DNA of 64,000 bases from Epiperipatus broadwayi (taxonomy: Eukaryota > Onychophora > Udeonychophora > Euonychophora > Peripatidae): the NCBI GenBank assembly GCA_028023455.1, contig JAQFVV010000315.1, positions 784,501-848,500 of the forward strand, read 5' to 3'. The notes beneath the pieces are model-generated. The model was not told the DNA's origin. It was given only the letters and a program-made list of their open reading frames with translations, and ran no database searches. How positions within the stretch are numbered: position 1 is the stretch's first letter; every line of letters starts with the position of its first letter. A program made the translations under genes and the position numbers. This document shows, one piece after another, positions 33,715 to 49,800 of the stretch.

Positions 33715-34366
33715 ATGTGCTTTATGAAATATGCGTTTTCAGTGACCAGCATTATAATCATAGCTCTTCTTACTAATTCCAAAATATTTCTTTAAAACAA
33801 CAATTAATAATATTCGAAATGTATATTATTTTAATTCGATTACATATGTAAACCTTCTTTCAATCATGTCTTTGACACAATGAACTTTCCACACATACAT
33901 TAATATATATTATTAATCATTTGGTAGTGACATTAAATAAATTATAATAGTCATTTATATAAAACTTGTATCTAACTATTTTTATGGTTCCAATATATAT
34001 AGAACTTTGCTTTTAATGGAAATTAGTTAGTATTTTCTACTGTTTGCCATTGATCAAATTATTTCAATAAGTGATTGTATAAAGTAAATTTTATTAGTTT
34101 AAAATCTGATTTGAGTATTGATTTTCTAAAAGTAAAATTTATGAACCTTTTTATAAATTGAAGACTTTAATGATTTTTTAATACAAAATGTAAAGTCATA
34201 TTGTCGAGACTAAAAGAAAAAGTATCGAAATATGACTAATTTATCAATCACTTTGTAGTTTTTCAATTTTATGCATTATTTCCAATAAATATTTAATAAA
34301 ATAATTCGATGCTTACAATGATTTATGATGATCCATTCATAAGATCAGTCTTTCAATAGAAGTATG

Positions 34367-34370
<4 letters not shown>
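33573..34370. other. TA/GT tracts and AT-rich DNA
   Basis: A duplicated ACAGATATCAAACTTTATTT segment (33596 and 33656) is separated by TA tracts and ends in a (GT)n run near 33697-33712. Nothing recognised beyond that. Confidence 0.5.

Positions 34371-34434
<64 letters not shown>
34371..34434. repeat. (AT)32 tract at the edge of array B1
   Basis: Uninterrupted AT ending exactly where the first B unit begins. Confidence 0.95.
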
Positions 34435-34437
<3 letters not shown>

Positions 34438-35600
34438 CACTAGAGGGAGCTTACCAATAGCTCTAATCAAGCTTATTTTATAAGTGCCAAAAGAGAAAAA
34501 ATGCAAAATGTCTATCGGAAAGTCCCTATCTCTAGACCAATTGGTTTTGAGCTTATGACTCACCTCAATGGAGTGCTGGGGCTCTAGAAACTAGATCTAA
34601 AATAACAACTCAAAAGTCAACACTTATAAAACACATTACTATCAATTTGAAAGTCTGACCTTTCCAGAAATGCAAAGGTCTTCAAATCCAGTCTGACAAA
34701 ACAGATAGCTATATGGGTCTGAATTCATCTCTGTTTCATCATATAGTAAAAGCCTCTGCAATATAGCATCGCAAAAGCCTCTGCAATATATTATCACAAA
34801 AGCCTTCTAAGGTACTCTTATAATAATTAATAAAATAAGTCATAAATTTTGTAACTTGGTTTCAAGCTTGTATTTAAATGTTCTCTAGAGCGAGCTTACC
34901 AGTAGCTCTAATCAAGCTTTATTTTATAAGATCAGGCTTTAAAATTGATAGTAATGTGTTTTATAAGTACTGACTTTTGAGTTTGTATTTTAGATCATTT
35001 TGTAAAGTCCCAGTATTCCACTGAGGTGAGTCATAAGCTCAAAACCAATTGGACTGGAGATAGGGCCTTTCTGATAGAGATTTTGAATTCTTTCTCTTTC
35101 AGCATTTATAAAATAAAGCTTGATTCGAGCTATTGATAATCTCCCGCTAGTGAACATTTAAATACAAGCTTAATACCAAGATATAAAATTTATGATTTGT
35201 GTTATTAATTATTATAAGTATACCATTGAAGGCTTTTCTGATGCTATATTGCAGAGGCTTTTACTATATGGTGAAACTGAGCTGAATTCAGATCCATATA
35301 GCTATCTGCATCTGAAACATTCCAGCTTTCAAATTGATAGTAACATATTTTATAAGAGCTGACTTTTGAGTTGTTATTTTAGATCTAGTTTCTAGAGTCC
35401 CAGTGCTTCACCTAGGTGAGCCATAAGCTCAAAACCAATTGGTCTAGAGATAGGGACTTTTCAATAAAGATTTTGAATTCTTTCTCTTTCGGCACTTATA
35501 AAATAAAGCATGATTAGAGCTACAGGTAAACTCCCTCTAGTGAATATTTAAATACAAGCTTAAAAGCTAGTTATGAAATTTATGACTTGTTTTATTATAT
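34435..35600. repeat. Array B1: ~430-bp units, forward then inverted, hammerhead-like
   Basis: The first unit runs forward from GTTCACTAGAGGGAGCTTAC to about 34878. A second forward start is broken off near 34928, and two inverted units follow (about 34928-35175 and 35180-35580). Shared words include AAACTAGATCTAAAATAACA, GCCTCTGCAATATA and GATAGCTATATGGGTCTGAA. No reading frames. Each unit has a segment alignable with the hammerhead core of array B2 (34529-34574 minus, 35013-35060 plus, 35405-35450 plus): stem III ACC/GGT with loop AATT, then C as the cleavage base. However, the core reads CTGAGGTGA (CTAGGTGA in the last unit) and AAAAC rather than CTGATGA and GAAAC, so I expect these copies to be inactive. 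Confidence 0.7.
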
Positions 35601-38600
35601 ATATTGTAACCCTTAGTTTATTTCGTAAAAAAACTAATGATGGGGAAATAAATAGTAGGATTAGTTTCTTAACTATTTCCAAGTAAATTTGTATTTAAAG
35701 TTTAAGAAATGTTAAAGGCTTTATTTAGAGAAAATAATAACTGTGTGGCTTAAATTTAACATATAGAGAGAGATCTGTGAGTGCTTTATTTAAAATTTTA
35801 GCATAATAATGAAGGGGTATTGACTATCACATGCACTAAAATACTTTAAAAATGTTGATTTATTTGTCTAATCAAAAGAGACATTTTGAATCATAATATT
35901 TATGAATAAAATGTCAGTGTAAATTCAAATTGGACTTGTTATAGATAGCATGTGCTTGACAGTTCTTTGCATGAGAATAGGTTTAAAATTTTAGGAAATT
36001 AGGAAAGATATTTTGTACTAATTGAATAAAAGAAATTTTGTACTGAAATGGATATGAACAAGCAGTCACTATTTATTATTGTGAGTCTGTGCTTGGGTAT
36101 GTGTGTGTGTGATGCATATATAGATTTTTTTTCTTCATGGGAATTTACACATTGTACTCTAGATTATTTGATAGTATAATCTAAAATGAATTTACTTTGG
36201 TATGGATTTTACAAGAATCGGTTATTGTTTTTAGTTCTAAATTTGATTTAAGTTTTAAAGAATATATTTATTTATATAATATCAGTTTTATAAAACACCA
36301 GTAATTCTATATTTTTTTGAATAGTTCTCGTAAATCAAAGCTTGGTAAAATGTGTTAAGAAAGAAGAAATCAAAACAAAATCAGAGCTGAAAGCAATGAA
36401 TCAAAACCAACATTTAACAGACGGGGTCAAAGGGTGACTTCAGAAAGATAATTGTAAATTAAAAGAAACAAAGCATGGAAATAGGGAAACTTGCAGTGTT
36501 TTCCCTTATAAAAGCTAAGGAAAACAAAGGGGGGACTTCACTTGCTAATTCAGTATCTGATTGTCTTCTCTGATAATTTTTCTGAGACAGCAATTGACTC
36601 AACATATTAAGAAGTGTGTATCTAATATTTAAAGATGAAGTGCTAAATGAATTATAAATGGTATATTGTTCTCTCTCTCCAAAATCAATTATGGCAAAAT
36701 TAGCTCACTGCAAAAAGTTTTGGATTCAATACCTCAATTTTCATATTTGGCATTTAAAAGTTCATTTAAAAGAAGACACCTTAAAATAGTATTGTATCTG
36801 TGGCTTACTTAATAAAACTTCAAGGAATTATTGGACTTTAATATAAAGTTAAGTAACTACTCAACATTCTTATTAATATATTTTTTCTTTTTCTTGATTG
36901 TGATTCCAACTGAAGAATATATTTAAAGAATGAGAAAAAATGATCATCAACAACACTATTTTTTATAATTTTTTTTCTCCTGAAAGAAACTAAAAAGAAG
37001 AAAACAAAATGATGATGAAAATTAAAGAAACTAAAATTAAGGACTAAAACGTGAAATCAAGCATCAGAATTTGAACCTGGGAAGAAAAGTATTTAAAATG
37101 TGAAAGTAATATGCATGACTAATTTTCACCAGTAATAATTCTCGCAATCAATGTAGCTACATCTTGAAGGAAAATAATTTTACATGTGTCTACAAGATAT
37201 AATATGTTTTCCAAGGCAGTGGACTAAAATGGTAATTGGTGTTTATGGACAATGCATATGTAATTTCTGTCAATTATCAAAATCTTCAGACTGAGCTTTG
37301 AAGGAACTCAAACCAAAAGAGACAATGCATAATGTTTTATTGTTTATTTATTTGGCTTTTATTTATATGTTTGTTGGCATGTGTAATAGATATTTAATAG
37401 TTATAGGAATTTTTTTTAAAAAAAAAGAGAGATTATTTTGATGCATAAAAAATTATTGAAAAAAAAATGTGTTAATGTATAATGATGATAAATTATAAAT
37501 GCTTCTATATTTGTCATATGAAAAAAAAAATCTTTTTTTATCAAAATTATATGCTTATTCTTAGAGGTGTGAAAAGTATTTGAATAGTCATTGCTATGCT
37601 TTAACATATTTATGCAATATGTTATAATTATAAAGATTGGATTAATGTTTCTGGGTGCTTGACTTTAGAAATGAATTTAGTACATGGGTTTCATTCATGA
37701 TCGGTCAACTTTGTCATTTGCATCAAGACTATAATCACCCTGTGTGTATATATGTGAAGCTACAAAAATGAGTATAACTGAGATCATACCACCTCAAATA
37801 GATAGATAGAAATAACTATCTTATAATTTAGTTATTATGTATGCAGTATTAGAAAATCAAGGACTTGATCCTAGCTCCATTTGCTTTTTATTAATTAAGG
37901 AGGAAACTATTGATACAGTTGTGGTAAAATATTTTGCATGCCCATTTAAAGTAAATGTACAGAGACTAGTTCCTCACATAATTATTAGCCTCAGAAAAAA
38001 GGCAGTTCTCTGGCCAATGCTGACATTTGAAGTTGTGAATTGTTCAATTTCCCTTACTGTGACACTAATGTGTGCATTGAGAAATGCTGCATAGTGCTAT
38101 AAAATATCTGGAGGGTTTTGTGAGATATGATAAAAGTTGATATGACAGAACAAGGGTTGTAGTCAGATGTGTGTGTTGATGTGGGGGATGGCAAAGAGTT
38201 GCTTCAAGTTATAGTCTGGCTAATCTGTGGTCAGAGTTTGTGAAAGGTAATAAAATTAGACATTGTCAATCTGTGGCAACATTACTAGATAGTCAAAGTG
38301 TATACAGTCACTAAAGTGGTACCATGATGATCAGAATTACAGGGGGGATATCAGTGAATATTTATAATGCATGGAAATAAAACTGTGGTTTTATATTCCA
38401 ACCAGTTATTTTGAATGGTTAAAAGTTTAGATATAACATTGTCTTTACATAGGAAATACAATATATTATTGCTTGATGGAATAGGTTGATTTATAATTGT
38501 TGTAATGAAAAAGGGGCTAAGAAATTTATAGGCTTTGTGTAAAGTTATAAGATAAGTTCACATTTATATTTAAATGTGGAATTCTGATTCCATGCATAAG

Positions 38601-38680
38601 CGCATTAATATTAAATTGAAATATGGGTCAAAACAATGATTTGGTTTTAAGGAAACTTAAATAATCTGAAAGTATATATA
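35601..38680. other. AT-rich DNA with one unexplained frame
   Basis: It begins at a TATATTGTAACCC boundary motif (35600-35612). No gene recognised. An 85-codon frame at 37837-38094 (+) has a less biased composition than its surroundings but no motif I know; it could be an exon or an old element. AGATAGATAGA and poly-A runs occur. Confidence 0.4.
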
Positions 38681-39278
<598 letters not shown>

Positions 39279-41480
39279 TGGCGGTTACAATAAAGAAAGG
39301 AATATGAATGCTGATAATGATCTCAGGGTTTTAAGTACTTTGGAGACTTCTTCTATAATCACTGGTTGCCAATGTATGAATGATATCCTGGACGGCTCTA
39401 GGAGGCATAAACTTTTCTTACAAGAGGATGCTTACCAACATATACTTAAAAAAACAACAATTACAGAAAGAAGGCATCTCATTTGCTAAATAATGGCAAA
39501 AGTAAATATTCTAAATTCAGAATAGCTATAGCCATTTATCCAGGTCATCATTCAAAAATAATAGAAGGAAAAGGGTACATTTTATGTCTTTCCACTATCC
39601 CACAGACAACTCCAATTAAATCATCAAGTACACAATTTGCATATCCACATTATGATGGAATGGTCTATAAAATTCATGCAGTATGAATAACTAGAATGAT
39701 ATAAACCTAAATTATATCAATTTTGAGTGAATATTTACAATATTCGATTCTAATTATTCTCCTATAAATTTTCATTCTTTAAAATTGAAAAGTTTCACAA
39801 AAGATTTTTATTAAATATAGCAAATTAAATATATTAAATATAGAAACTGTATAATTTAATAATAAAATAATTTAATTTATTAAACATTAAGTGTCAAACA
39901 TAAATATGATATACAAGTTTTCTTTTTTTTATTTATTTTACAGATAATACTCAGAACTCCTTGTTACTACAAGCGCTGTTACAAATGTCATTATACATTT
40001 TTTATCAGTTGACACATAAGCACATCCAAACCTTTATTATTAGTTATCATAAAGATTAACTACAGGACCAATAAGTGGATTTGACACAAACATTCCCACA
40101 AAAATTAACTTATAAATGAAATCAAGTCATCCCAAACTAGATTGATGTACTTTTTAAACATATTGAAATTTTTTAAAGAAATGATACCAAAAGTTTTAGT
40201 TGGATTAAGCTAAACTATCATATAACTCAAACATTTATAATTCTCAAGTAATTTACAACCTTGAAAGGCAATTTAACACACTATTTAGCTAAATTGTAAT
40301 TGACTAATTTTATAGAAATTAAACTAATACAGTATCAATGAACATTAGATATAGGCAATTATATAAATCTGGCACTATGCATTAACTAAATTTGAACTAA
40401 CAAGCTGGTGAAAATATTAATAATTCAAGAATGCAATTGACTCAACAAAGATGGTCTGATATGAATCTAAGTTTCTACATTGCTTTTTAAATAGAAATGG
40501 GCCATTTACCAGAAGTCACACATAAATCATACTAAATTACTGTCCACATACTAACAATAATAATAATATTTTAAATACCAAAGAACATACAATTCCATTG
40601 GTGAGTTGATCCAAATGGGTATACAGCAAACATGTTGTGTATCTATTATCCAAATGCAAAGTGCTAGGTATTAAATGCATACAAATATAATCTATTGCTA
40701 GTTTACTTGTGGCTGGCCAATCGACTCAGTGACACAATACAGACATCACTATTTACCACTAAGCATTGTACAAAATGCTACCTGAAGAACTAACTCTTCA
40801 CAACTTACTAATCATTGCCATGTCAATTCAAATACAAATACTACCTCACCTACTATGATGGAATATATAAATTTCATTATGAGTGATAGGCACAACAAAG
40901 CTTCACAGAGCAAATAAATATCAAAAAAGAATGGTGGCTTCCAAACGCCTATCTTTGGGGCAGAAAAGAGAAGATGCCTGGACTCTGACACAGTGCACAA
41001 GGAAAATACGGGAAAACACACCAAATATAAATGATCCTCTTCAGGGATATAGGTACCTTCAATAACAATGAAATAATCAATATCACAAGAAATATATAAC
41101 ACTATCAAACTCATGGAATAACTATAAGCCATGGGGAGAATCTCTCAATCCCACACAGGCACAATAAAAGATTATAATATATAAGCCTAATTGCTAAGGC
41201 AGACACCTCATATAAACAAACAATGGCAAGATCACAACTTTTACTAAAAATAACTAATTTAATATACACATAAAATTATCAAACAATGAGCAATCTCTGA
41301 AACCAGCAATAGCAGTTTGTCAACCGACCATTAAATTATTTAAGACTAAAAGTCCGTAAATTTGGGCAATGGATAACAGAAATACACACATAAATAAAAT
41401 ATAGCATATAAATTAAATGAATAAGTGGACATAATGCAAAACAAAGTATGGCATTCTAAAATAATTAGATTCGCGATTAA

Positions 41481-41533
<53 letters not shown>

Positions 41534-42807
41534 CTGTAAACAATTCTGTTATAATAATTATTAAAAATACTAGACTTCCAGCCAATATTTAAGCACTGTT
41601 TAGCTACTGAGTGACTGAAAGACTCAAAATCTTAGAATAGCAAATAAATGAAAGAAATGAATATCTCTTAACCAGCACGTAATAGATATATAAAATTACC
41701 TGGGAATGTGTGGACATCTCAACACATTCTAGCATAAACCCCTAAATAAAGTAATATCAATATAATTACTTTGACATGTGAAATTATAATAATATCATAA
41801 TAATATTTAGAACCCAAAAGAAAGTCAAATACATATTTGAATAATAAAAAAAAATAAACACATGAGTCCATTTAACAGGAACTTTCCATTGTGATTTACT
41901 GGGGATGTAAAGTCCTTCTCTGATGGCTTGTCCATGTGGGGAAACATACTGCTTATCAATGAAAATGAACATTTTTTTTTTTAAAAATGGCAAATGGAAT
42001 TCTGGTAAGCACAATAATAATAATAATAGAAAATAGATATTAAAGTTCTTAACTCTAATAATATATTATAAATTAGTGGTAGTCCATAGAAGTTGGCCAA
42101 TATAATAATATTTTTGGAATATATTTATTTAACGATGTCAAAATATAGCGCTATTCATTTTATAGAATTTTCCTTTTCCTTTCTGGATTCATAGTGTTAA
42201 ATAAAAGCAAAATAATATATTTGTAGTTTTTACATAATTTTTAATAAGCATACGCGTATATATAAGTTTTCATGAAGCAATGATAAAAGTCAATTCTAGG
42301 TAATTAAAGTTAATAAATTTATTTTAAAGCATTTTTTTTTTTTTTTTTTAGTAACGTTTAATTAAACACATTTCCTTTCTTAAAGTTTCCTCCATTCGTA
42401 TCTTGATAAAATATTATACCTTTAACATTATAGGTGACAACGAAGCATAGGCAATTATTTTCATATCTTTATAATATAGCAACAATAATATATAAAAGTC
42501 ATTTTCAGGTTTTCTACAGATAATAAGTTTTTTTAATAGTATTAATTCAAGACAGAAAACAAATATATCTCGGCAGTATCTCTAGTCTAAAACAATAGTT
42601 TATTTTCATATAACTGCATAATTAATTCTTTCCTTTTCCTTTCTTCTTAGAGTTGATAAACATAATATCAATATTTAATAGGAAACATAATTTTTCTATT
42701 CAAATAGTCTATCCTATTAGAAACGTCAGTAAAACGATACGTATAATTTTCTTAAGTTATGATTAAAATAAGCTCTTCTCTAAACTTTAACTTGTTCTTC
42801 CTTTTAC
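39279..42807. other. AT-rich DNA without a recognised gene
   Basis: Frames at 39103-39489, 39483-39686, 40812-41132 and 40883-41065 show no family resemblance. A (TA)n tract lies at 41484-41532. The plus strand from about 39.8 to 41.9 kb looks richer in A and C than in T and G. Confidence 0.45.
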
Positions 42808-44420
<1,613 letters not shown>

Positions 44421-44575
44421 AATCAAAACAACCCCAAATCCAAAATTAAACCAGTCCAGCATAAAAATAATATTAAAACACAACCTAAGGTTTCACTGCT
44501 ACAAGCAGACTTCTCAAGTGTAAAGAACTACAAAATCACACAATATATAATATTAAAAACTACCCACAAATCCAT

Positions 44576-46527
44576 TCACTTCCCATCCACCCTTAATATT
44601 AAAAGAACTCTTAAGTTAATTGCTTCAGAATAATAAATTTTCAATAATAAAAACTCTTTAATTCTTCTTTTGATTTCATTTCTATCAAAGAAGACAACCT
44701 TAGCTTCATCAAAATCAATTGTGTGGCCTGTATCTTTTTCATGGACATACAAAGCAGAACTAAGATTTCTATTTTTAAGTCTACTTTTATGAACCTTTAT
44801 TTTTTCATTTAAACTCAAACTACTCTGACCTATGTAAACCTTCTTACAAATAAACAAGGGATAAAATATACGACACCAGGAATAGTCTTTCTATCAAAAA
44901 TTTTGTTTGTATCATTTAATACATTATTCAATGTAACACCCCTTTTCCAAGCAATTTTTTTATTTCCCAAAAAATTACTATTTCTACACACAATTTTATA
45001 AGAAGTCACTTTAAATGGCAAAGAAATAAAATCATATTTTTCTTTAACCTTTACATCCTTACAAATATTACTATTAAATAAAATACTTTTAACAAATTTA
45101 TCAGAGAATCCAACACTCAAGTAATCTTTATAAAATTGATATTTCTGAAACAAAGCTACCCCACTAGAATTATTTCATTTAATATAATTCCTTAAAGCAG
45201 CTACTTTATGAGATACAGACTGATAGCTATCAGGTTTAATTATAGATCTTAATTCTTTACTTTTAACTAAATGACTGCACAATAAACAATTAGTTTCTGC
45301 ATTTCTAATCACCAAATGATCTAAAAATTTTAACTTACCAAAATCTAACTCCCTTCCTTCTAACCCAAATTTTATAGAAGGATCAAAACAATTAAACTCA
45401 TTTACAAATTCCTTCAATTTATCATTCTCAACTACAAATAAACAATCATCAACATATCTGACAAACAATTTTACATATAAACAATTCTTTTTAATAATAA
45501 TTTCCTCTTCCATATAACTAATATAAACTGAACATACTAAAGAAGAAATAATATAACCTATTATCCACCCTTCCTTAATCTTATAAAAATTACCTTTATA
45601 AGTAAAATACATAGAATCTTCCAATAACAAAAGCAAACCTTTAATTACCTTAATTTTATTTTTTGATAAAAAACTTTTCTTAATCAATGCAGACAAAAGA
45701 ACATCAATACTGCTTAACCTATTAACAGACTGATACATATTTTCAATATCTAAACTTCCAAATACCCAATTACTTTCCATTTTAAAATTATTAATCTTAT
45801 CAAAAGCCTCAAAAGAAGAAGAAACTGTGTACTGACAAAAATCAAAAAATTGTTTTAAAAAAATATTCAAGAATCTAGAAATACCCTCTACAACACTACC
45901 TGCAAAATCAAAAATAAATCTTAAATGAAAACCATCTTTATGAGTTTTAATATTCACAAACATCTTAGCTGATGTAAAATCATTAGGATAGCATTTTAAA
46001 TAATATACTCTATTAAAAAAAATAACTATTTACTTCATAATATCTATCAATTTTCTTTTAATCAAATTACCTGGATCTTTTGCTAACAACATATATTTAA
46101 CATTATTTAATTCTCTATCCATTTTCTCTTTGAATTCATCTCCTTTCATAATAACAAACCTACCAGCTTTGTCTTCATGAGAAATTATTACTTCATTAGC
46201 AACTAACTTATTCTTAAGATGTTTAATCTCAGCAGGGTTAATAACAAATTTTTCTTTCCTTTTTAAACTTTTATTCAAAATTGATTGAATACCAACTTTT
46301 TGCTCATCACTCAAATTACTAGATTCAATAGATGAAATTGTATCAAAAACTATATTTTTTGAATGAATTGGAACAGAATTATGGCCTTTACCAAGAATAT
46401 CTAATTCTCTATCATTTAACTTCAAATCAGAAAGATTAACAACTCTATCCTCAGAAACATTATTCTCACACCCTTTATCAGAGTAGTTTGAGTTTAAATG
46501 AAATAATAAAGTTTCATAAAAGTAGTA
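44576..46527 (-). pseudogene. Penelope-like reverse transcriptase/GIY-YIG polyprotein, three lesions
   Basis: Reading from 46527: an N-terminal PLE segment (LNDRELDILGKGHNSVP, then SHEDKAGRFVIMK, the 'DKGG-VV' position); the reverse transcriptase with FVNIKTHKDGFHLRFI, WVFGSLDIENMYQSV (catalytic D), EGWIIGYIISSLVCSVYI and RYVDDCLFVV (YVDD box, about 45446); a linker; then GIY-YIG (PGVVYFIPC, KKVYIGQ, HEKDTGHTIDFDEAKVV) and a C-terminus ending SEAIN... The first three blocks share one frame and are separated only by single in-frame stops, TAA at about 46027 and TGA at about 45175. A frameshift near 44840-44857 splits the GIY from the YIG. About 640 codons are traceable. The extreme N-terminus is missing. 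Confidence 0.88.
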
Positions 46528-46756
46528 TTAAAATAGATATCTTAGTTCTACTTTGTATGTCCATGAAAAAAATACAGGCCACACTATTGATTTTGATGAA
46601 GCTAAGGTTGTCTTCTTTGAGAGAAATGAAATCAAAAGAAGAGTTAAAGAGTCTTTATTATTGAAAATTTATTATTCTGAAGCAATTAACTTATTTAAGA
46701 GTTCTTTTAATATTAAGGGTGGATGGGAAGTGAATGGATTTGTGGGTAGTTTTTAA
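46528..46756 (+). pseudogene. PLE C-terminal fragment, inverted copy
   Basis: It encodes YVHEKNTGHTIDFDEAKVVF through [15 protein letters not shown], the end of the GIY-YIG protein, then a tail to GFVGSF. Compared with the minus-strand copy it has a 4-base difference just after SEAINL, so the two C-termini end in different frames. It lacks the YIG motif because it is cut off upstream. Confidence 0.85.
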
Positions 46757-46893
46757 TATTATATATATTATGTAGTTTTTGTAGTTCTTTACACTTGAGA
46801 AGTCTGCTTGTAGCAGTGAAACCTTAGGTTGTGTTTTAATATTATTTTTATGCTGGTCTGGTTTTAATTTTGGATTTGGGGTAGTTTTGATTT

Positions 46894-49800
46894 TATATTG
46901 ACTAGTTTAGCTTTATGCTTTTAATGTATATATATATATATATATTATTTTAGTAGTTAAATTAAATTTCATATATAAGACAGTAAATTTTTATTTTAAA
47001 AACATTTGAGATTGTAGTGATATTATATGTGTCTTTCTTTCTTATTTTTGTATAATAAATATTTGCTATTGTTATGAATTTATATGGGTGTCCTGTGTTT
47101 TAATATTTCAAATATCTCCAGAATCTATGTCCAGAACCTATATCTTGAACCGATACCAGATCACATTTTAATTTATAAATTGTCTTATATTGATTGATTT
47201 CCATATTTGACTTACATATTTCATTTTCATGATTGATTTCCATGGTTTACTTCCATAGTTTACATCCACGAATGATTTCCATAACTCACCTTTGTAAAAT
47301 ATTAACCAAGAAAGTTTTTTTTTTTTAAATAGGGGGGGGGGTCATTTTGTGGAGACAAAGAATATACCAGACTCATAAAATATTATAGATTTAAAAATAC
47401 TAATTAAATTTGGCAAACAGATGAGATGAAAGAGAATAAAATGAGAGAAAATAGTTAATTTAGATATATTAAATTTAGTTATTTGGTTCATTGCAAAGTT
47501 ATGACTATTAGGAGCAGACATAAAATCCCTTTCCTATTTTTGGTATTTAATATGATTCCCATTGGTAAACTCACATTAAAGTTTAATTTAGAAAGTTTTG
47601 AGATCATATCCATTGCATTGTAATCGTTAATAATTGCACATCATTAGCAGATCAAGACCTTGAAAAAAGTACTTCGATTCTTAAATCTAAGAGCTAGCTT
47701 GGAAGTCAAGTAGTGTAAGTATTAAAATTTGGGAAGCATTATTATAATAATGATAATGAATCTATAGTTAGTTGGAAGACATATAAGTGTGTTAATGAAA
47801 TAAGGTTAATATACATATTGTAACCTTTATATTTTAGTATAAAATATAAAGATTGATATAACTGGTATAAAAGTTTCTCCGTCTTCTTCTTGGTGATTTG
47901 ATTGGCTTGGTTTGCATTTTGAACATACTATTTACTTGCATTCAAGATAATTTATTGGTGACAGTAAGTCAGATTTTGTCTTGCTTATTGCCTGTATTAT
48001 TTTAATGTATTTTAAATTGTTTTTTTTTTCCATCCACTGATTTGGATTAAATATGTTTAACTTGTAAGAAATTAATACCTCACATTAAATTTAGTAAAAT
48101 GTGATTAAAAATAATAATAATTCTTATTTATTTAAAATAATCTTGGAAATTATTTTAATTTAAACTCAAAAACTATTTGTTAACTGATTTTTAATTATTA
48201 GATAAAAATATAGTAATCATGTGTGAGCGCGATTAAATAGAGCGTTCCAGTGAATGCGTTCCTGGATTATTATATAAAAAAATGGTGTAAAAAAAATGTA
48301 AGTAAAATATGTTAAGCATATAATTTTTAAAAATAATTAATAAGCAAACGGATTAATCAAAAATTTTCCTAAAACATAAAATTGTGATAGTTAATAATAG
48401 TATGAGTTGCTAGACTTAAAGGATCTGTTCGAGCCACCCAGCCAAGTGGATCAAATCGCTAATAATTTTCTCAATATTTATATTAAAAAATATGTTGGAA
48501 CTCTGAGATTTAAAAGTAGAATTAATTTCAGAAGATCAGTATATTTTGAAATATTTGACTACATACAAATTGGCAACATTAAATAAATATTTTAATTGCA
48601 AAAGTTTTTCGGATATGAAAACTTTATTTTTAAAAAAGAAAAGATTTAAAATCAAATTTAAATGTTAAAGTTAATTGAAACGCTGGTTTAATATTTCTGC
48701 TTATTATTTAAAATAATAAAACATTGATTATTTTATCTTAATGCATACTTACAGTAATGTATTTGCTATTTAATTTGTTTACTATTTGAATAATGGTAAC
48801 AGTCTTAAAATAATTAACTAAAACTACTTTCTGATTTTTTTCGTCAATTTTGAATTATAAAATTATTTTGTTCTAATTATTATTCCTAAATTTAAAGGTG
48901 GATAAATAAATTAATATAGCCTGGATGTCTTAAACTTAAAACTATTTTATATAAAAATGTAGAATTTAATAACTTATGAAGAACATTTTTCATTTAAACT
49001 CTACATGTCATGTTTTGGAATTATTTCATGTTCATGGAGCCCACTTAAAACCTATTAATTTTAAAAGTGCTCGTAATGACTAGAATGAACGGGAATAATT
49101 ACATCTATGGAATTCGGCTATAATTTCTAATTATTACTTTCTGTAATGTATACTTATTGTTCAAGACGTTTACATTGATTTCACTGATCATATTTAGTAT
49201 ACTAAACATGTTATACACTTTAATTTATGTTTTTAAGTAAAAATGAATTGATTTTAATTTTATTGTTTTATGAACTTACATGTGAAGTTCATGACTTATA
49301 TTTTACTGTGTTTAAATTAAACTCATGGGATTGAATAAAATATTTGTTCAAGGGATTAGTGCTTGCTGAAAAAGCTTGAAAATTAGTAATAAATTTATGG
49401 TGTGTGTCAACCTCCCATGAAGTGTCTTATGAGACTTTCCAGACTTCTATTCCTATACTCATGTCACTTATATTACATTGTTACTATGTTTATATTTTAA
49501 ACAAGATAATTGAGTTTATTAGTTGTCCTTATTATTGAAACAATTTTCATTATGTATGAACCCACATCTGCAGAAATGCTGGTGTTTTTCTGAATTGTCA
49601 GAATAACTGAGGAGGATGATTTTTGCACTTTAAATATGAAATAAATATTAATATTGCTTTACAATGTTAAATGGCATTAATCTGTGCTAGTGGCTAATCC
49701 GCAGATTAATTAGTTGCCATTTTTTGTAATTTTACACTCATTTCTGTGCTGGTGGTTAATCTGTGGAATTGTGTAATTATAGTTGTTGCTTTATGATGGT

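Larger units (their letters stand above)
44421..46893. mobile_element. Nearly complete PLE fused head to head with its own 3' end
   Basis: The minus-strand element runs from about 46527 (5', truncated) to its tail at 44421. From about 46528 to 46893 the same tail plus the last ~75 codons recur on the plus strand. The inverted segments 44421-44775 and 46528-46893 match closely (for example AGAAGTCTGCTTGTAGCAGT at 46800, inverse at 44492). The result looks like an element with long terminal inverted repeats, but the coding sense shows it is a head-to-head dimer with very unequal copies and both tails outward. Confidence 0.88.

Noticed and set aside
44421-46893. DNA transposon with long terminal inverted repeats
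   Set aside because: The interior encodes a PLE reverse transcriptase, and both repeats encode the PLE C-terminus, so it is an inverted PLE dimer.
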